DNA of 64,000 nt from Flemingiibacterium sp045578725 (GTDB lineage: Bacteria; Bacillota; Clostridia; Oscillospirales; CAG-272), in NCBI GenBank assembly GCA_045578725.1, contig JAZNKS010000018.1, positions 19,407 through 83,406 of the forward strand, in the 5' to 3' direction. Below, piece after piece: positions 35,909-44,297 of this stretch (positions are counted from its first letter, which is position 1; each line of letters starts with the position of its first letter). The notes under the pieces are model-generated. The model made no database searches. It worked only from the letters and a program-made list of their open reading frames with translations, and had not been told where the DNA came from. Both the position numbers and the translations under genes were made by a program.

Positions 35909-37168
35909 TCAGTTCTGACGGATGAGATCGCTGTTAATGATATCGTACTCGCCGGTGGTCACGTCGATTCGCATCATGGAGCCGTATTCATCGCTCTGAT
36001 AGGAGGTGTATTGGGTCTGCACATCGTAGTACACGGCATAGATGTAATTGCCGTGGGCGCGGAACTGGGTGATGGCGTATTTCGACAGGAATTCCTCATC
36101 CGGCGTGAAAACCGGCTCCGGCTCACCGCCGTCCTTGGGCACGCGCCAGAAGCTGCCGACACTCAGCGGCTTGGGGAAGGTGGAATACTGGCGGGTTCCT
36201 TCGGTGCGGTAATAGACGTACTGATCGGTCACGCAGTAATCGTAGTGGCTGGGGAGGCGGACATTCACAACCGTCTCCAGATTCTCGCCGTTCATGTCAA
36301 AGCGCTGGATGGCCTCATAACCCTGCGGGGAATAGTAGAAGTAAAAATGCTCCTCATCGCAGTAATAGGTCGTCAGGCCGCGGCTCAGGATGACGGTATC
36401 GTTGGTCGGATCGGCAATGCTCATCTTGTGGATGTCAAAGCGGATAATGTAGTAGAGATAATCCTCGGTCGCATAGATAATGCCCGGCGACTGGCCGTAC
36501 TCGTATTCCTTGACTAAAATGTGCTTGTGGGTATTGGCCGTCAGATCGATTTTGTACAGGCCGTAGTTTGAATTCTCCGGATCGTCCGGATTGATATAGC
36601 GGAAGAAAAAGCAGGTGTCCTCGCCGAAAAAGCGGTTGGTCCTTATCTCCACGCACTCCTCGCAGAGAGAATGAAAAGAGGCAGTCCGGGGATCGTAAAT
36701 AACGGACTGCCGCTGGTCTCTGGATTTGCGTTTTCCGGTGATTTCATCGGTGTATTCAACCGAAATACGGTTGTGAAAATAACAGCGGCCGTTCCGGGCG
36801 ACAAAAATAGGATCGTCGGAATTCATGGGACAGAATCCGTATTTGTCCATATGGCCGCAGAGCGGGTCGGGGCAGAGGGTGGTCATATAGCCGGTCTCGG
36901 GGTTGAACCGGAACAGCAGGCTGTCGCAGACCGCATATACATAGCCGCCGTCCGCCTGAATCAGATAGTTCCAGGGGCTCGTGTGGGGATTGGGGACAGC
37001 AGGGTCATCGACATGGGTATACACATAGCCGGGCTTGCGTGAAAGGGCATCCGGATCGGTATCCGGCGAAACGGTGTCGGATACAGGCGCCTGCTCCAGC
37101 TCCCTGAGTTCTGATTCGCAGCCGGTCAGAACAAGCAGGAACGCGAGCAAAAGAAGGAGCCGCTTCAT
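35909..37168 (-). CDS. propeller-type lipoprotein of unknown function
   Basis: Start 37168 has GAAAGGAA upstream and opens straight into a lipoprotein signal (LLVLTGCES, Cys17 or so); the longer frame from 37225 is unlikely. The 419-residue protein consists of repeating short beta blades with YIY/YVY and RFDMNG-type turns (FRFNPETGYM, YKIDLTANTH, QRFDMNGENLE, MMRIDVTTGEYD), which suggests a beta-propeller similar to DUF5050 proteins. It has a CPDPLCGHMDKYGFCP segment with three cysteines. A sensing or binding role outside the membrane is likely but unproven. The gene fragment at 9975 is a truncated relative of it. Confidence 0.65.
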   Translation of the reverse strand: MKRLLLLLAFLLVLTGCESELRELEQAPVSDTVSPDTDPDALSRKPGYVYTHVDDPAVPNPHTSPWNYLIQADGGYVYAVCDSLLFRFNPETGYMTTLCPDPLCGHMDKYGFCPMNSDDPIFVARNGRCYFHNRISVEYTDEITGKRKSRDQRQSVIYDPRTASFHSLCEECVEIRTNRFFGEDTCFFFRYINPDDPENSNYGLYKIDLTANTHKHILVKEYEYGQSPGIIYATEDYLYYIIRFDIHKMSIADPTNDTVILSRGLTTYYCDEEHFYFYYSPQGYEAIQRFDMNGENLETVVNVRLPSHYDYCVTDQYVYYRTEGTRQYSTFPKPLSVGSFWRVPKDGGEPEPVFTPDEEFLSKYAITQFRAHGNYIYAVYYDVQTQYTSYQSDEYGSMMRIDVTTGEYDIINSDLIRQN

Positions 37169-37197
37169 ATCGTTACATTCCTTTCTGTGAAAAAATG

Positions 37198-37223
37198 GGC
37201 GGGATGCCGATCGGCATCCCGCC
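37198..37223 (-). terminator. perfectly palindromic terminator
   Basis: A 26-base perfect palindrome with GGCGGGATGCCGA arms and no spacer. On the minus strand it is followed by CATTTTTTC, so it ends the transcript of the small secreted protein gene at 37234. Confidence 0.82.
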
Positions 37224-37233
37224 ATGCCTTGAT

Positions 37234-37779
37234 TTATCGGATGGTTTCCTGAATCTGTTCGCGGAAGATTTCACCGGCAGCATTGGGACTGATGGGGTCG
37301 TCGGTAGCATCATCCCAATCGGTGTAGCCGGTCCAGTCAAATATGGTGATCGGCGAACCGACGGGTTCCAGTACGCCTGTTTCCATATTTACTTCCTCGT
37401 AAAAGTCGAAGACCCATACCTTGTGGTAGCCGGAAGCGGAATCACCGTTTTCCATTCCACCTACATGTGCATAGACAAACATATTGTCATATGTAGTTTC
37501 AGAGTCCCGCAATGTACTCTCATCCCCTTCGTCATAGGGATAGAGCGTTACCATTGCTTCAAGGTAATGGTTATAGCCGTGATCGGTGTCCAATCCGGTG
37601 TAGGCGTTCGCACTGTAGGTGGTATCCGCATACACGGAAAGCATACCGCTTGCAAGGTATGACTGACCTTCAGCAACGATTGTTTCCTCGATGTCGCCCG
37701 AAGCAGACATGGAGAACGCTGTGAAAACGAACAGGAGCACGACCAGCATGACCTGTGCGCCAATCTTGAATCGCTTCAT
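37234..37779 (-). CDS. small secreted protein of unknown function
   Basis: The 181-residue product has a signal peptide (MLVVLLFVFTAFSMSASG, cut near residue 27) with no lipobox, so it is exported or released. The mature part is acidic, rich in Tyr, Thr and Asp, and looks beta-structured (VTLYPYDEGDES, VYAHVGG, VWVFDFYEEVN). No domain is recognised. It has its own consensus promoter and a perfect terminator, and its base composition is visibly less GC-rich than the neighbours, which may indicate transfer. GGAGAATC precedes the start. Confidence 0.6.
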   Translation of the reverse strand: MKRFKIGAQVMLVVLLFVFTAFSMSASGDIEETIVAEGQSYLASGMLSVYADTTYSANAYTGLDTDHGYNHYLEAMVTLYPYDEGDESTLRDSETTYDNMFVYAHVGGMENGDSASGYHKVWVFDFYEEVNMETGVLEPVGSPITIFDWTGYTDWDDATDDPISPNAAGEIFREQIQETIR

Positions 37780-37843
37780 TGTTGATTCTCCTTATTAAGT
37801 TTTTTGTTTTTCCGGAATAGGTGTTAACCTTGTCGACATCCTT

Positions 37844-37872
37844 ATTATACCATAACCAACAGCACCTGTCAA
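37844..37872 (-). promoter_or_regulatory. consensus promoter for small secreted protein gene
   Basis: On the minus strand TTGACA (37867-37872), 17 bases and TATAAT (37844-37849), all twelve bases at consensus, upstream of a leader of about 60 bases. Confidence 0.82.
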
Positions 37873-37938
37873 TCGGCATTTTCGCCAAAATTGACCTCGC
37901 TATTTTGTGCACAATGACGAACGGCGCGGTCGAACCGC

Positions 37939-38832
37939 TTACTTTTTCGCCGCTTCCAGAGCCGCTAGCCAATGAGCGCGGGCGCGGGGCATATCCGCTT
38001 CCTTATAAATGCCGTGCAGGAACATATCGCCGGCGAAATCCAGCTCCCGGAGCCGGCGGGCCATGTGGACGAAATCCACGATGCCGAGGCCCGTGCCGCA
38101 GAATTCGATGCCGTCACCCTCGCGGATGTCCTTGCCGTGGGCGATGACGATGTCCCGGCCGAAGACGTCAAAGGCGTGATCGAGGGTTTCCTTCACCCGG
38201 TCGGGATGGGCTGTGCCCGGATGGAAGAGATTGGCCGCATCGAGAATCATCTTCAGCCGCTCGCTTTTGACCGTGTCCATGAGGCGGCGGGCGCGCCCGG
38301 GCGTGGAGATGACATTGGAGGCCTCCGATTCGATGGCCAGCGTGAGGCCGTATCGCTCGGCAAGCTCGGTGCAGCGAAGCATCGTGTCGAGCATAGCGTT
38401 CCACGCTTCCTCCGTGCCGTTATCCGGCGATGCCGTCCAGAGATGGGCCGCATACCGGGTGCCGGAGCAGAGCGAGAGAAAGGGCGCGCCAAGCTCACGC
38501 GCCGCCTCGCAGAGCGGGCCGAAGCGGCGCACGCCCTCCCGGCGCACCTCGGGATCGGGATGCGCCATATTGAAGGTCGCGTTGATGACCCGGATTTTCA
38601 CGTTATGCTTCCCGGCGGCCGCATTCACCGCACGGATGGCAGCAGGCGTAATTACGCCAGGAAATTCAATCCGTCCGTCGGGGCGGTAATCGAATTCGGC
38701 CACGGATGCCAGCGAAAACTGGGTGGCCTCGAAGCCGAGGGCCGCCATCTTGCCAAAGAGAAGATCCGCCATATAGGGCCGCTCGGCTTCAAAATCCGAG
38801 GAGCAGAGTCCGCAGAGGGGAGAGAAGGGCAT
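37939..38832 (-). CDS. sugar isomerase/epimerase-like TIM-barrel protein
   Basis: Start 38832 gives 297 residues; the frame to 38874 would cross the promoter. The protein has the pattern of the xylose isomerase-like TIM-barrel family: FEATQFSLASV near the N-terminus, a metal-binding Glu in LTLAIESEASN, an Asp in KMILDAANLFHPG, the IAHGKDI strand and a final DMFLHGIYKEAD. Family members isomerise or epimerise sugars and related polyols. It lies directly downstream of solute-binding paralogue 4 but has its own promoter (38865-38893). Substrate cannot be assigned. Confidence 0.75.
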   Translation of the reverse strand: MPFSPLCGLCSSDFEAERPYMADLLFGKMAALGFEATQFSLASVAEFDYRPDGRIEFPGVITPAAIRAVNAAAGKHNVKIRVINATFNMAHPDPEVRREGVRRFGPLCEAARELGAPFLSLCSGTRYAAHLWTASPDNGTEEAWNAMLDTMLRCTELAERYGLTLAIESEASNVISTPGRARRLMDTVKSERLKMILDAANLFHPGTAHPDRVKETLDHAFDVFGRDIVIAHGKDIREGDGIEFCGTGLGIVDFVHMARRLRELDFAGDMFLHGIYKEADMPRARAHWLAALEAAKK

Positions 38833-38864
38833 GGAATTTACCTCGCAAATCAATCGTTTTCTGC

Positions 38865-38893
38865 AGTATACCACAGAATCGCGGATTTGTCAA
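38865..38893 (-). promoter_or_regulatory. promoter for the isomerase/epimerase gene
   Basis: On the minus strand TTGACA (38888-38893), 17 bases, TATACT (38865-38870). It begins only five bases after the stop of the upstream solute-binding gene. Confidence 0.75.
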
Positions 38894-38898
38894 GGGGA

Positions 38899-40380
38899 TT
38901 ATTCGCCGGCCATGGCGGTGAAAAGATCACCGAAGGACTGCTCGGCGGCGGGCTGCAGCCGTGCCCAATCCGAGGCGATGAAATTCTCTTTGCGGAGAAT
39001 CTGTGTGTAAACCGGTGCGAAATTCATCATTTGGCCGGTCGGATCCACATGAGCGGAGAAATCGTAATGATTATTCTCCGGATTGATGATCCGGTAGTAC
39101 ATCTCGATCGAGCCCTCATCGGACAGAAGCTTCTGCTCGACATACGCCTCCTGAACGGCCCCCGGCATCCGTGCGTAGGACTCGGCAAACAGCGCTTCGA
39201 TGGTTGCGCCGATCATCTCGGTTTCGGTGATGTTGGATGGGCAGAACATCAGGCCCCATGCCTGGAAGGAGAGGTATTTCTCCTGCTTTTCATCCAGCTT
39301 CGGGATGGGAAGGAAACCGAAATCGAAGTTGAGAGTACGCAGCTTATTGAGGCTGGAGGCATACAGGCAGAGCAGGGCATTGCCGTTTCGGAAGACATCC
39401 CATTCGGTGCCGCCGGTGAACCAGTCGCCGGGTGCGGGCAGGACGTTCGGGTCAGCGGCCAGCTCTAAAATTCTGTCGATGACCGCGGCAGCCTTTTCCT
39501 CGCCGTAGCCGAAGGTGAAGCCGTCCTTACCGGAGGTGACGGTGGATCCGCCGTAGGCCGGATAGAGATACTGGAGCGCTACCTCAACGGTATACATTCC
39601 ATAGAAATCATCCAGATCCCGTTCGCTGTCACCGTCCAGATCCCGGTAGGTGTTCTTTAACAGCTCCATCATCTTATCGTGCGTCCACTCACCGTTTCGC
39701 ACCAGCTCATAGGGATCGGGAAGCTTGTATTCGGCCCAACGGTCGATGTTATAAATGTAGTAGGTGGTCGGGAAGGCCGGATAGGGATAGGAACCGGCAA
39801 AAAGATTGATTTTACCGCCGGCCGAGAAGGTGTCGATGGCATCCTTTGCGTAATACCCCTTGTCAAAATTGATGTGCGGTACATCCCGCATATCATACAT
39901 AAGATTCTGGGTCAGCGCCGAAGTCAGATCCTCCACACCGTGCGGATAAATCATATCGTAGAGCTGTTCATCGGCCAGAATCGATTCGGAAACGGCCCAC
40001 AGTGTCCGGCCGGGCGTATCGGTTTCATGAGCGACGATGTCCACGTTCAGCAGTTCCTCGACACTCACCGTCCGGGCATAGCCGGCATCGTTGACCACGT
40101 CGCCGGTTTCGGTATCCACATCGAGATAATTCTGGTCATTGCCGGAATTGCTTCCCGGATAGGTGAGGATATCGAAGACAGCGCCTTCGAAATCGAGGCC
40201 TTCGGGCAGTTCATGGAGGAAGGCAGGATCTTCGGTTTCGGCCGGTGTTGTGGATTCGGTGGCCGCTTTGTCGGTTACGGCCGGGGGATTCCCCTCCGAG
40301 CCGCATCCGGCAAAGAGGGCGGCCAGCTGGGCGAGCGTCAGAAAGACGGCGGTCCGTCTGCATTTTCTTTGAAAGTTCAT
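38899..40380 (-). CDS. extracellular solute-binding lipoprotein (paralogue 4)
   Basis: Start 40380 (AAAGGAGAAC upstream) gives a 493-residue lipoprotein with lipobox LFAGC (Cys26); the longer frame to 40506 runs into the upstream gene. Family landmarks are VEELLNVDIV, YYAKDAIDTF (the Asn-Gln-Ser of the others is replaced), DPYELVRNGEWTHDKMM, the EF-hand-like loop DLDGDSERDLDDFYG and FGFLPIPKLDEKQEKYL. It follows the glycosidase-like gene at 40403 by 22 bases and is surely co-transcribed with it. No permease accompanies it. Confidence 0.8.
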   Translation of the reverse strand: MNFQRKCRRTAVFLTLAQLAALFAGCGSEGNPPAVTDKAATESTTPAETEDPAFLHELPEGLDFEGAVFDILTYPGSNSGNDQNYLDVDTETGDVVNDAGYARTVSVEELLNVDIVAHETDTPGRTLWAVSESILADEQLYDMIYPHGVEDLTSALTQNLMYDMRDVPHINFDKGYYAKDAIDTFSAGGKINLFAGSYPYPAFPTTYYIYNIDRWAEYKLPDPYELVRNGEWTHDKMMELLKNTYRDLDGDSERDLDDFYGMYTVEVALQYLYPAYGGSTVTSGKDGFTFGYGEEKAAAVIDRILELAADPNVLPAPGDWFTGGTEWDVFRNGNALLCLYASSLNKLRTLNFDFGFLPIPKLDEKQEKYLSFQAWGLMFCPSNITETEMIGATIEALFAESYARMPGAVQEAYVEQKLLSDEGSIEMYYRIINPENNHYDFSAHVDPTGQMMNFAPVYTQILRKENFIASDWARLQPAAEQSFGDLFTAMAGE

Positions 40381-40402
40381 AACAGGTTCTCCTTTTCTTG
40401 TC

Positions 40403-42211
40403 TTAAGTGCACCAATGCGGGGGATAGCGGTCGATGTTATACTTTCCGACCTTCTTGAGAATGTGATTTCGATAGAGCGTGCCCTCGCCGGTGTCGAGAG
40501 AAGCAAGCTCGTCCCTGTGTCCGAGGCGGGCCATCATCTGCCAATTGCGGCGGACAAGGGAACGGATTTCCGTATCCCACAGGCCGATGCCGTCAACGCC
40601 GAGCGAGTAGAGCTTCACGGCACGATCACGCGCCGTTTCCGGCGGCAGATCGCGGGGCATCAGATGGACGTAAAGCTCCGTGCCGCTCCCGGCGAGGACA
40701 TCGATGAATTCGCGGATCTCGGCCTCGCTTTCCTGCGGACAGTCATAATCGCGCACGCCCGTGTAGCCAAGGCCGGCATCGTAGTGGCCCCATCGGAAGC
40801 GATCCGGCCCGCCTTGGCGCATCTTTGCCCCGTAAGCATCGGGATTCACCTTCGTTTTCGTTCCATCGGTGTAGAATTCGTCGGGGAATTCCTCATAATG
40901 CTCCAGCGGATAGACAACAACCGTATCGGCCAGATGCCCGGCGGCGATAGCGGGAAGATCAATGCCCACAAAGCGGCATCCGCGAAGATTCTTGTGGACA
41001 TGGAGCGTCAGTCTGATCGGCTTCTGATGGCGCGCGGCCCGCTCGGCATCCAGCCGGGCGCGCATTTTGCGCAGAAAATCGTTCATGATCCGGCAGCGGA
41101 CAGCAATCAGCCGCTCATCGTACCCGGGCAGGGTTTTTGCATCCTCACCGCAATCGGCCATGACAGCATCGGCGAAGGGCTTTTCGAAAAGCATGAAGGG
41201 ATAGCCGCGGTTGAGATAGAGATCCACGCCCTCCACATCATAGGCGGCCATCTGCGAGAAGCGGTCGAGATAGATTTCCTGCACTTCGGGATAGGCGAAG
41301 GAAAGGCGGGATACGGGCGTTCCGTCCCGATCCTCCATCCACAGCTCCTCCCGATCAAAGGTGGGATTGCCGAAGCAGTCGTCCAGCGGAAACTCATGGG
41401 TGCCGATGATCCGCATCGAGAGGTGCATTTCAAGCCCCAGCCGATGCCCGTATGCGATCATCTTTTCGTACGGATCAATCCCCAGCTCCCTGAAATGGCG
41501 GAACGAGCGGGCGGCGTGCTCCTCGTATTCGCGTGCCCAGAGGATTTCACCGTCCGGCGGGACGTCATTTCCGGTGCAGAAATTGTAGTCCTGCTGATAA
41601 TATTCCATGGCCAGCACCTTGACATCGGTGTTTTGGTAGACGGCCATGTGGGAATAAATCGGCTCCATATCGCGCGGTTCCTCCATGATGAAGATGCCGT
41701 GGACATCCTCGGTGGCGTAAATCCGCTTCGTGTCGGTACGCGAACGCTCATGAAGCTCGGCGGCGACCTCCTCTTCGCTCATCGGAACAAGGCGGACCGA
41801 TGCCAGCGCGGAGGCTCGTTTGAAGCCGCCCTCGGGATGACGGAAGCAGAGGGAACGTCCCGTCATGTCGGCACAGAACAGAAAGGCTTCGTCGATGGTG
41901 TGATGGGTGAGATGGCGGGCCGCTTGCAGACGGAGCCAGCCTTCCTCGCCGGACAGCCTGACCCAGAGGTGCGGATCGTCATCGAGCCCCGGATTCAATA
42001 AGCCGACATAGATCCGGTACCAGCCCTCAAGTCCGGGGGAGAGGGTGAGATCCGGGACGGTGCTTTGGGGATGCGCGACGATCAGATCGCCGGAAAATTC
42101 GGGCGTTTCGTAGGGGATGCTCCGCCACTTGTCCCTGGCAAACGAATCGCCAAAGGCGCCGCTCGGCTCCAGCTGCCGGGACAAATTGGTGAAGAGAACG
42201 GACTTGTTCAT
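40403..42211 (-). CDS. uncharacterised glycosidase-like protein
   Basis: A start at 42211 (AAAGGAGT upstream) gives 602 residues without signal peptide. The N-terminal 150 residues look like a beta-sandwich (GWYRIYVGLL, HLWVRLSGEEGW). The rest resembles a TIM barrel of the GHL10/DUF4015 kind: YGHRLGLEMHLSMRI, YPEVQEIYLDRFSQMAAYDVEGVDLYLNRG is interrupted here at family turns, FDREELWMEDRDG and GIDLPAIAAG. I do not recognise a defined glycoside hydrolase family. It is coupled to solute-binding paralogue 4 and divergent from an AraC gene, so a role in breakdown of an imported glycan is inferred from context only. Confidence 0.55.
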   Translation of the reverse strand: MNKSVLFTNLSRQLEPSGAFGDSFARDKWRSIPYETPEFSGDLIVAHPQSTVPDLTLSPGLEGWYRIYVGLLNPGLDDDPHLWVRLSGEEGWLRLQAARHLTHHTIDEAFLFCADMTGRSLCFRHPEGGFKRASALASVRLVPMSEEEVAAELHERSRTDTKRIYATEDVHGIFIMEEPRDMEPIYSHMAVYQNTDVKVLAMEYYQQDYNFCTGNDVPPDGEILWAREYEEHAARSFRHFRELGIDPYEKMIAYGHRLGLEMHLSMRIIGTHEFPLDDCFGNPTFDREELWMEDRDGTPVSRLSFAYPEVQEIYLDRFSQMAAYDVEGVDLYLNRGYPFMLFEKPFADAVMADCGEDAKTLPGYDERLIAVRCRIMNDFLRKMRARLDAERAARHQKPIRLTLHVHKNLRGCRFVGIDLPAIAAGHLADTVVVYPLEHYEEFPDEFYTDGTKTKVNPDAYGAKMRQGGPDRFRWGHYDAGLGYTGVRDYDCPQESEAEIREFIDVLAGSGTELYVHLMPRDLPPETARDRAVKLYSLGVDGIGLWDTEIRSLVRRNWQMMARLGHRDELASLDTGEGTLYRNHILKKVGKYNIDRYPPHWCT

Positions 42212-42228
42212 GGATACTCCTTTCATAC

Positions 42229-42257
42229 TTGACAGGGATTTCGAAATCTGTTATAAT
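42229..42257 (+). promoter_or_regulatory. consensus promoter for AraC gene, overlapping opposite promoter
   Basis: TTGACA (42229-42234), 17 bases, TATAAT (42252-42257). Its -10 shares the palindrome TATAATTATA with the minus-strand promoter below. Confidence 0.85.
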
Positions 42258-42284
42258 TATATCACAAAGCAATGTCCGTGTAAA
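42256..42284 (-). promoter_or_regulatory. promoter for glycosidase-like operon, overlapping opposite promoter
   Basis: On the minus strand TTTACA (42279-42284), 17 bases, TATAAT (42256-42261). RNA polymerase at this site and at the plus-strand site would exclude each other because the -10 boxes share bases 42256-42257. Confidence 0.8.
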
Positions 42285-42337
42285 TCATAAATGCGGACGA
42301 AAATCGCCGGATATGTCCGGCAAATGCAGGAGATGCC

Positions 42338-43195
42338 ATGACATTTAACAATTTTCAGATGATCCCGGCCGATATCGGAAACCTGCGGCTGATCATCACC
42401 GGACAGATCCCCTTCGGCAAGATGTTTGGCGGTGATATATCGCTGATCCATTCCCATCCCCACTATGAGCTTCACTATGTGGTATCGGGCTGTCTTCGCT
42501 TTCAGAGCGAAGAGGATCTGGAGCTTGAGGCGGGCGAGCTTCTTCTGATTCCGCCCGGATGCCGCCACGGATGCGATGACGGCACAAGCCGCAGGCTGGT
42601 CTTCAGCATCGCGCTGACCGAGGGCGCGGGCCAAAGCGGCTCGTTTTCCGAATACCGGTATTACCGCGAGCTGTTTTCCCGGCTGAAGGAGCCCTTCCGG
42701 TTTCGGTCGGAGCCGGCGGCCGCGATTCTGGAGGAGCTGATGCAGCTCCACGGCAACGAAATGAGCTTTCACAAGATGCAGATTCTGCTCGCCCACTTCT
42801 TTATTCGAATGGCGGAATGTATCCGTTCCCTGCAGGAGCCGCAGATCGACCGCCCGCTGGCCGGTGCCGCGATGAGCGACGAGGAGCGGCGGTGGTACAT
42901 CCGCAATTACATCGACATCAATTATGCGAAGGCGGGCGCGATTGATACGCTGGCCGAGCAGATGAATCTCTGCCGCCGTCAGACCGACCGGGTTATCCGC
43001 CGCCTGTTCGGTGAGAGCGCGCAGACGCTCATCCGGCGCCGGCGGATGGAAGCAGCCGCGCTGATGCTGACCGATTCCGATATCGGACTCGGCGAGATTG
43101 CCCGGCGTGTGGGATACGAATCCTACACCGGTTTTTATTGGGCTGTCCGCGAAGCATTCGGCTGCACGCCGGAGGAGCTCCGGCATACAAAATAA
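42338..43195 (+). CDS. AraC-family transcriptional regulator
   Basis: AGGAGATG lies just before ATG 42338. The 285-residue protein starts with a cupin-like domain (IHSHPHYELHYVVSGCLRF, LLIPPGCRHGC) and ends with two helix-turn-helix motifs, LAEQMNLCRRQTDRVIRRLF and IARRVGYESYTGFYWAV, then GCTPEELR. Its promoter shares its -10 with that of the divergent glycosidase-like/solute-binding operon, so binding at this region could switch between the two. The effector is probably a sugar released from the imported glycan, by analogy with similar loci. Confidence 0.85.
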   Translation: MTFNNFQMIPADIGNLRLIITGQIPFGKMFGGDISLIHSHPHYELHYVVSGCLRFQSEEDLELEAGELLLIPPGCRHGCDDGTSRRLVFSIALTEGAGQSGSFSEYRYYRELFSRLKEPFRFRSEPAAAILEELMQLHGNEMSFHKMQILLAHFFIRMAECIRSLQEPQIDRPLAGAAMSDEERRWYIRNYIDINYAKAGAIDTLAEQMNLCRRQTDRVIRRLFGESAQTLIRRRRMEAAALMLTDSDIGLGEIARRVGYESYTGFYWAVREAFGCTPEELRHTK

Positions 43196-43214
43196 TCCCG
43201 GTCACCGAATATTT

Positions 43215-43250
43215 GAAGGGGCTGCTGCACACAGGTACAGTGGCCCCTTC
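43215..43250 (+). terminator. possible terminator hairpin after AraC gene
   Basis: GAAGGGGC (43215-43222) and GCCCCTTC (43243-43250) form an 8-base stem with a 20-base loop. There is no T tract, so it may be a weak or factor-assisted terminator. Confidence 0.35.
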
Positions 43251-43295
43251 GACCGTCATGGCGGAGAAATTTTTCGAAAATTTTTGCAAAAGCCC

Positions 43296-43324
43296 TTGAC
43301 AAATACATCGCAGTGCGATATAAT
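43296..43324 (+). promoter_or_regulatory. consensus promoter of the PadR operon
   Basis: TTGACA (43296-43301), 17 bases, TATAAT (43319-43324). Palindromes overlap the spacer and the region just downstream. Confidence 0.85.
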
Positions 43325-43352
43325 AGATATATCGAAGTGCGATACATCGCAC
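43307..43352 (+). promoter_or_regulatory. PadR operator cluster
   Basis: Three related dyads occur: ATCGCAGTGCGAT (43307-43319) in the promoter spacer, ATCGAAGTGCGAT (43331-43343) over the start point, and GTGCGAT-AC-ATCGCAC (43337-43352). The position suits autorepression by the PadR protein encoded next. Confidence 0.7.
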
Positions 43353-43374
43353 CGGAATATACGGGAGGACATTC

Positions 43375-43686
43375 ATGGATCCGCATATCAAAAAGGTGTA
43401 CACGCCGATGACGGAAACAGCCTTTTACATCCTGCTCTGCCTGCAGAAGGAGAATCACGGCTACGGCATCGTGCAGGCGGTGGATACGCTGACCGGAGGC
43501 GAAATCCGGCTGACCCCCGGCACCATGTACGGGAGCCTGTCCAAGATGGAAAAGGACGGGGTCATCCGCTTCGTGCGGGAGGAAGACAAGAGAAAAATTT
43601 ACCGGATTACCGATCTGGGGCGCGAGCTGCTGGAAATCGAAAAGCGGCGGATCGAGCGCTTATACCGGATCATACAGGAGGGCTGA
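43375..43686 (+). CDS. PadR-family transcriptional repressor
   Basis: A 103-residue winged-helix protein with the PadR pattern: MTETAFYILLCLQKENHGYG, then EIRLTPGTMYGSLSKMEKDG (recognition helix and wing), DKRKIYRITDLGRELL and a short C-terminal dimerisation helix. Family members bind palindromic operators and release them when they bind small hydrophobic compounds. The promoter carries three dyads, so the operon is probably autorepressed. GGGAGGA precedes the start. The partner DUF2812 membrane protein follows after two bases, a combination common in Clostridia. Confidence 0.9.
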   Translation: MDPHIKKVYTPMTETAFYILLCLQKENHGYGIVQAVDTLTGGEIRLTPGTMYGSLSKMEKDGVIRFVREEDKRKIYRITDLGRELLEIEKRRIERLYRIIQEG

Positions 43687-43688
43687 CA

Positions 43689-44225
43689 ATGGAAACAAAG
43701 AAGGAATTTCGCTGGTTCACGATTTTTGAATACGAAAAGGAGCAGGAATATCTGCGGGCACGGCACCGCGAGGGCTGGAAATTCGTGCGGGTGACGGGGC
43801 TCGGAAGCTATCATTTCGAGGCCTGCGAGCCGGCCGATGTGGCCTATGCGCTGGATTACAACGAAGAGGGGCTGGCGCATAAGGAGGAATATGTCCGGAT
43901 GTTTGCCGACTGCGGGTGGGAGTATCTGCAGGACTTCTTCGGCTACAGCTATTTCCGCAAGCCGGTGTCGGAGGCGGATGACGGGGACACGGCAATTTTC
44001 TGCGATGACGAGTCCCGGCTTGCCATGATGGAGCGGGTCATCAAGGGCCGGATGCTTCCTCTGCTGATTCTATTCTGCTGTGTTCTGCTGCCGCAATTCG
44101 TGTTAAATATGACGGTATATCACAATTATTTTGTCACCGCTTTTCTCGGTATCATCCTCGGAATTTACATCGCCGTCTTCGCCGCCGGTGCCGTGATGCT
44201 CGCGCGCTACCGGAGCCGGAAATAA
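43689..44225 (+). CDS. DUF2812-type membrane protein
   Basis: The 178-residue protein starts at 43689 with GGAGGG upstream, two bases after the PadR stop. The N-terminal half has the DUF2812 landmarks: KKEFRWFTIFEYEKEQEYL, HREGWKFVRV, YHFEACEPADVAYALDYN and DCGWEYLQDFFGYSYFRKP. Two membrane helices follow around residues 122-140 and 147-170. These proteins usually sit beside PadR repressors; their biochemical role is not established, but a link to membrane or antibiotic stress is often suspected. A terminator follows. Confidence 0.82.
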   Translation: METKKEFRWFTIFEYEKEQEYLRARHREGWKFVRVTGLGSYHFEACEPADVAYALDYNEEGLAHKEEYVRMFADCGWEYLQDFFGYSYFRKPVSEADDGDTAIFCDDESRLAMMERVIKGRMLPLLILFCCVLLPQFVLNMTVYHNYFVTAFLGIILGIYIAVFAAGAVMLARYRSRK

Positions 44226-44238
44226 GCGGATAAACAAA

Positions 44239-44264
44239 CGCCTCCCGATGCCGGGAGGCGTTTT
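44239..44264 (+). terminator. intrinsic terminator of the PadR operon
   Basis: CGCCTCCCG pairs with CGGGAGGCG around ATGC, followed by TTTT and preceded by AAA. Confidence 0.85.
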
Positions 44265-44297
44265 GGCTTCGTTATTCAAGCGTAATGGGAATCTCGA

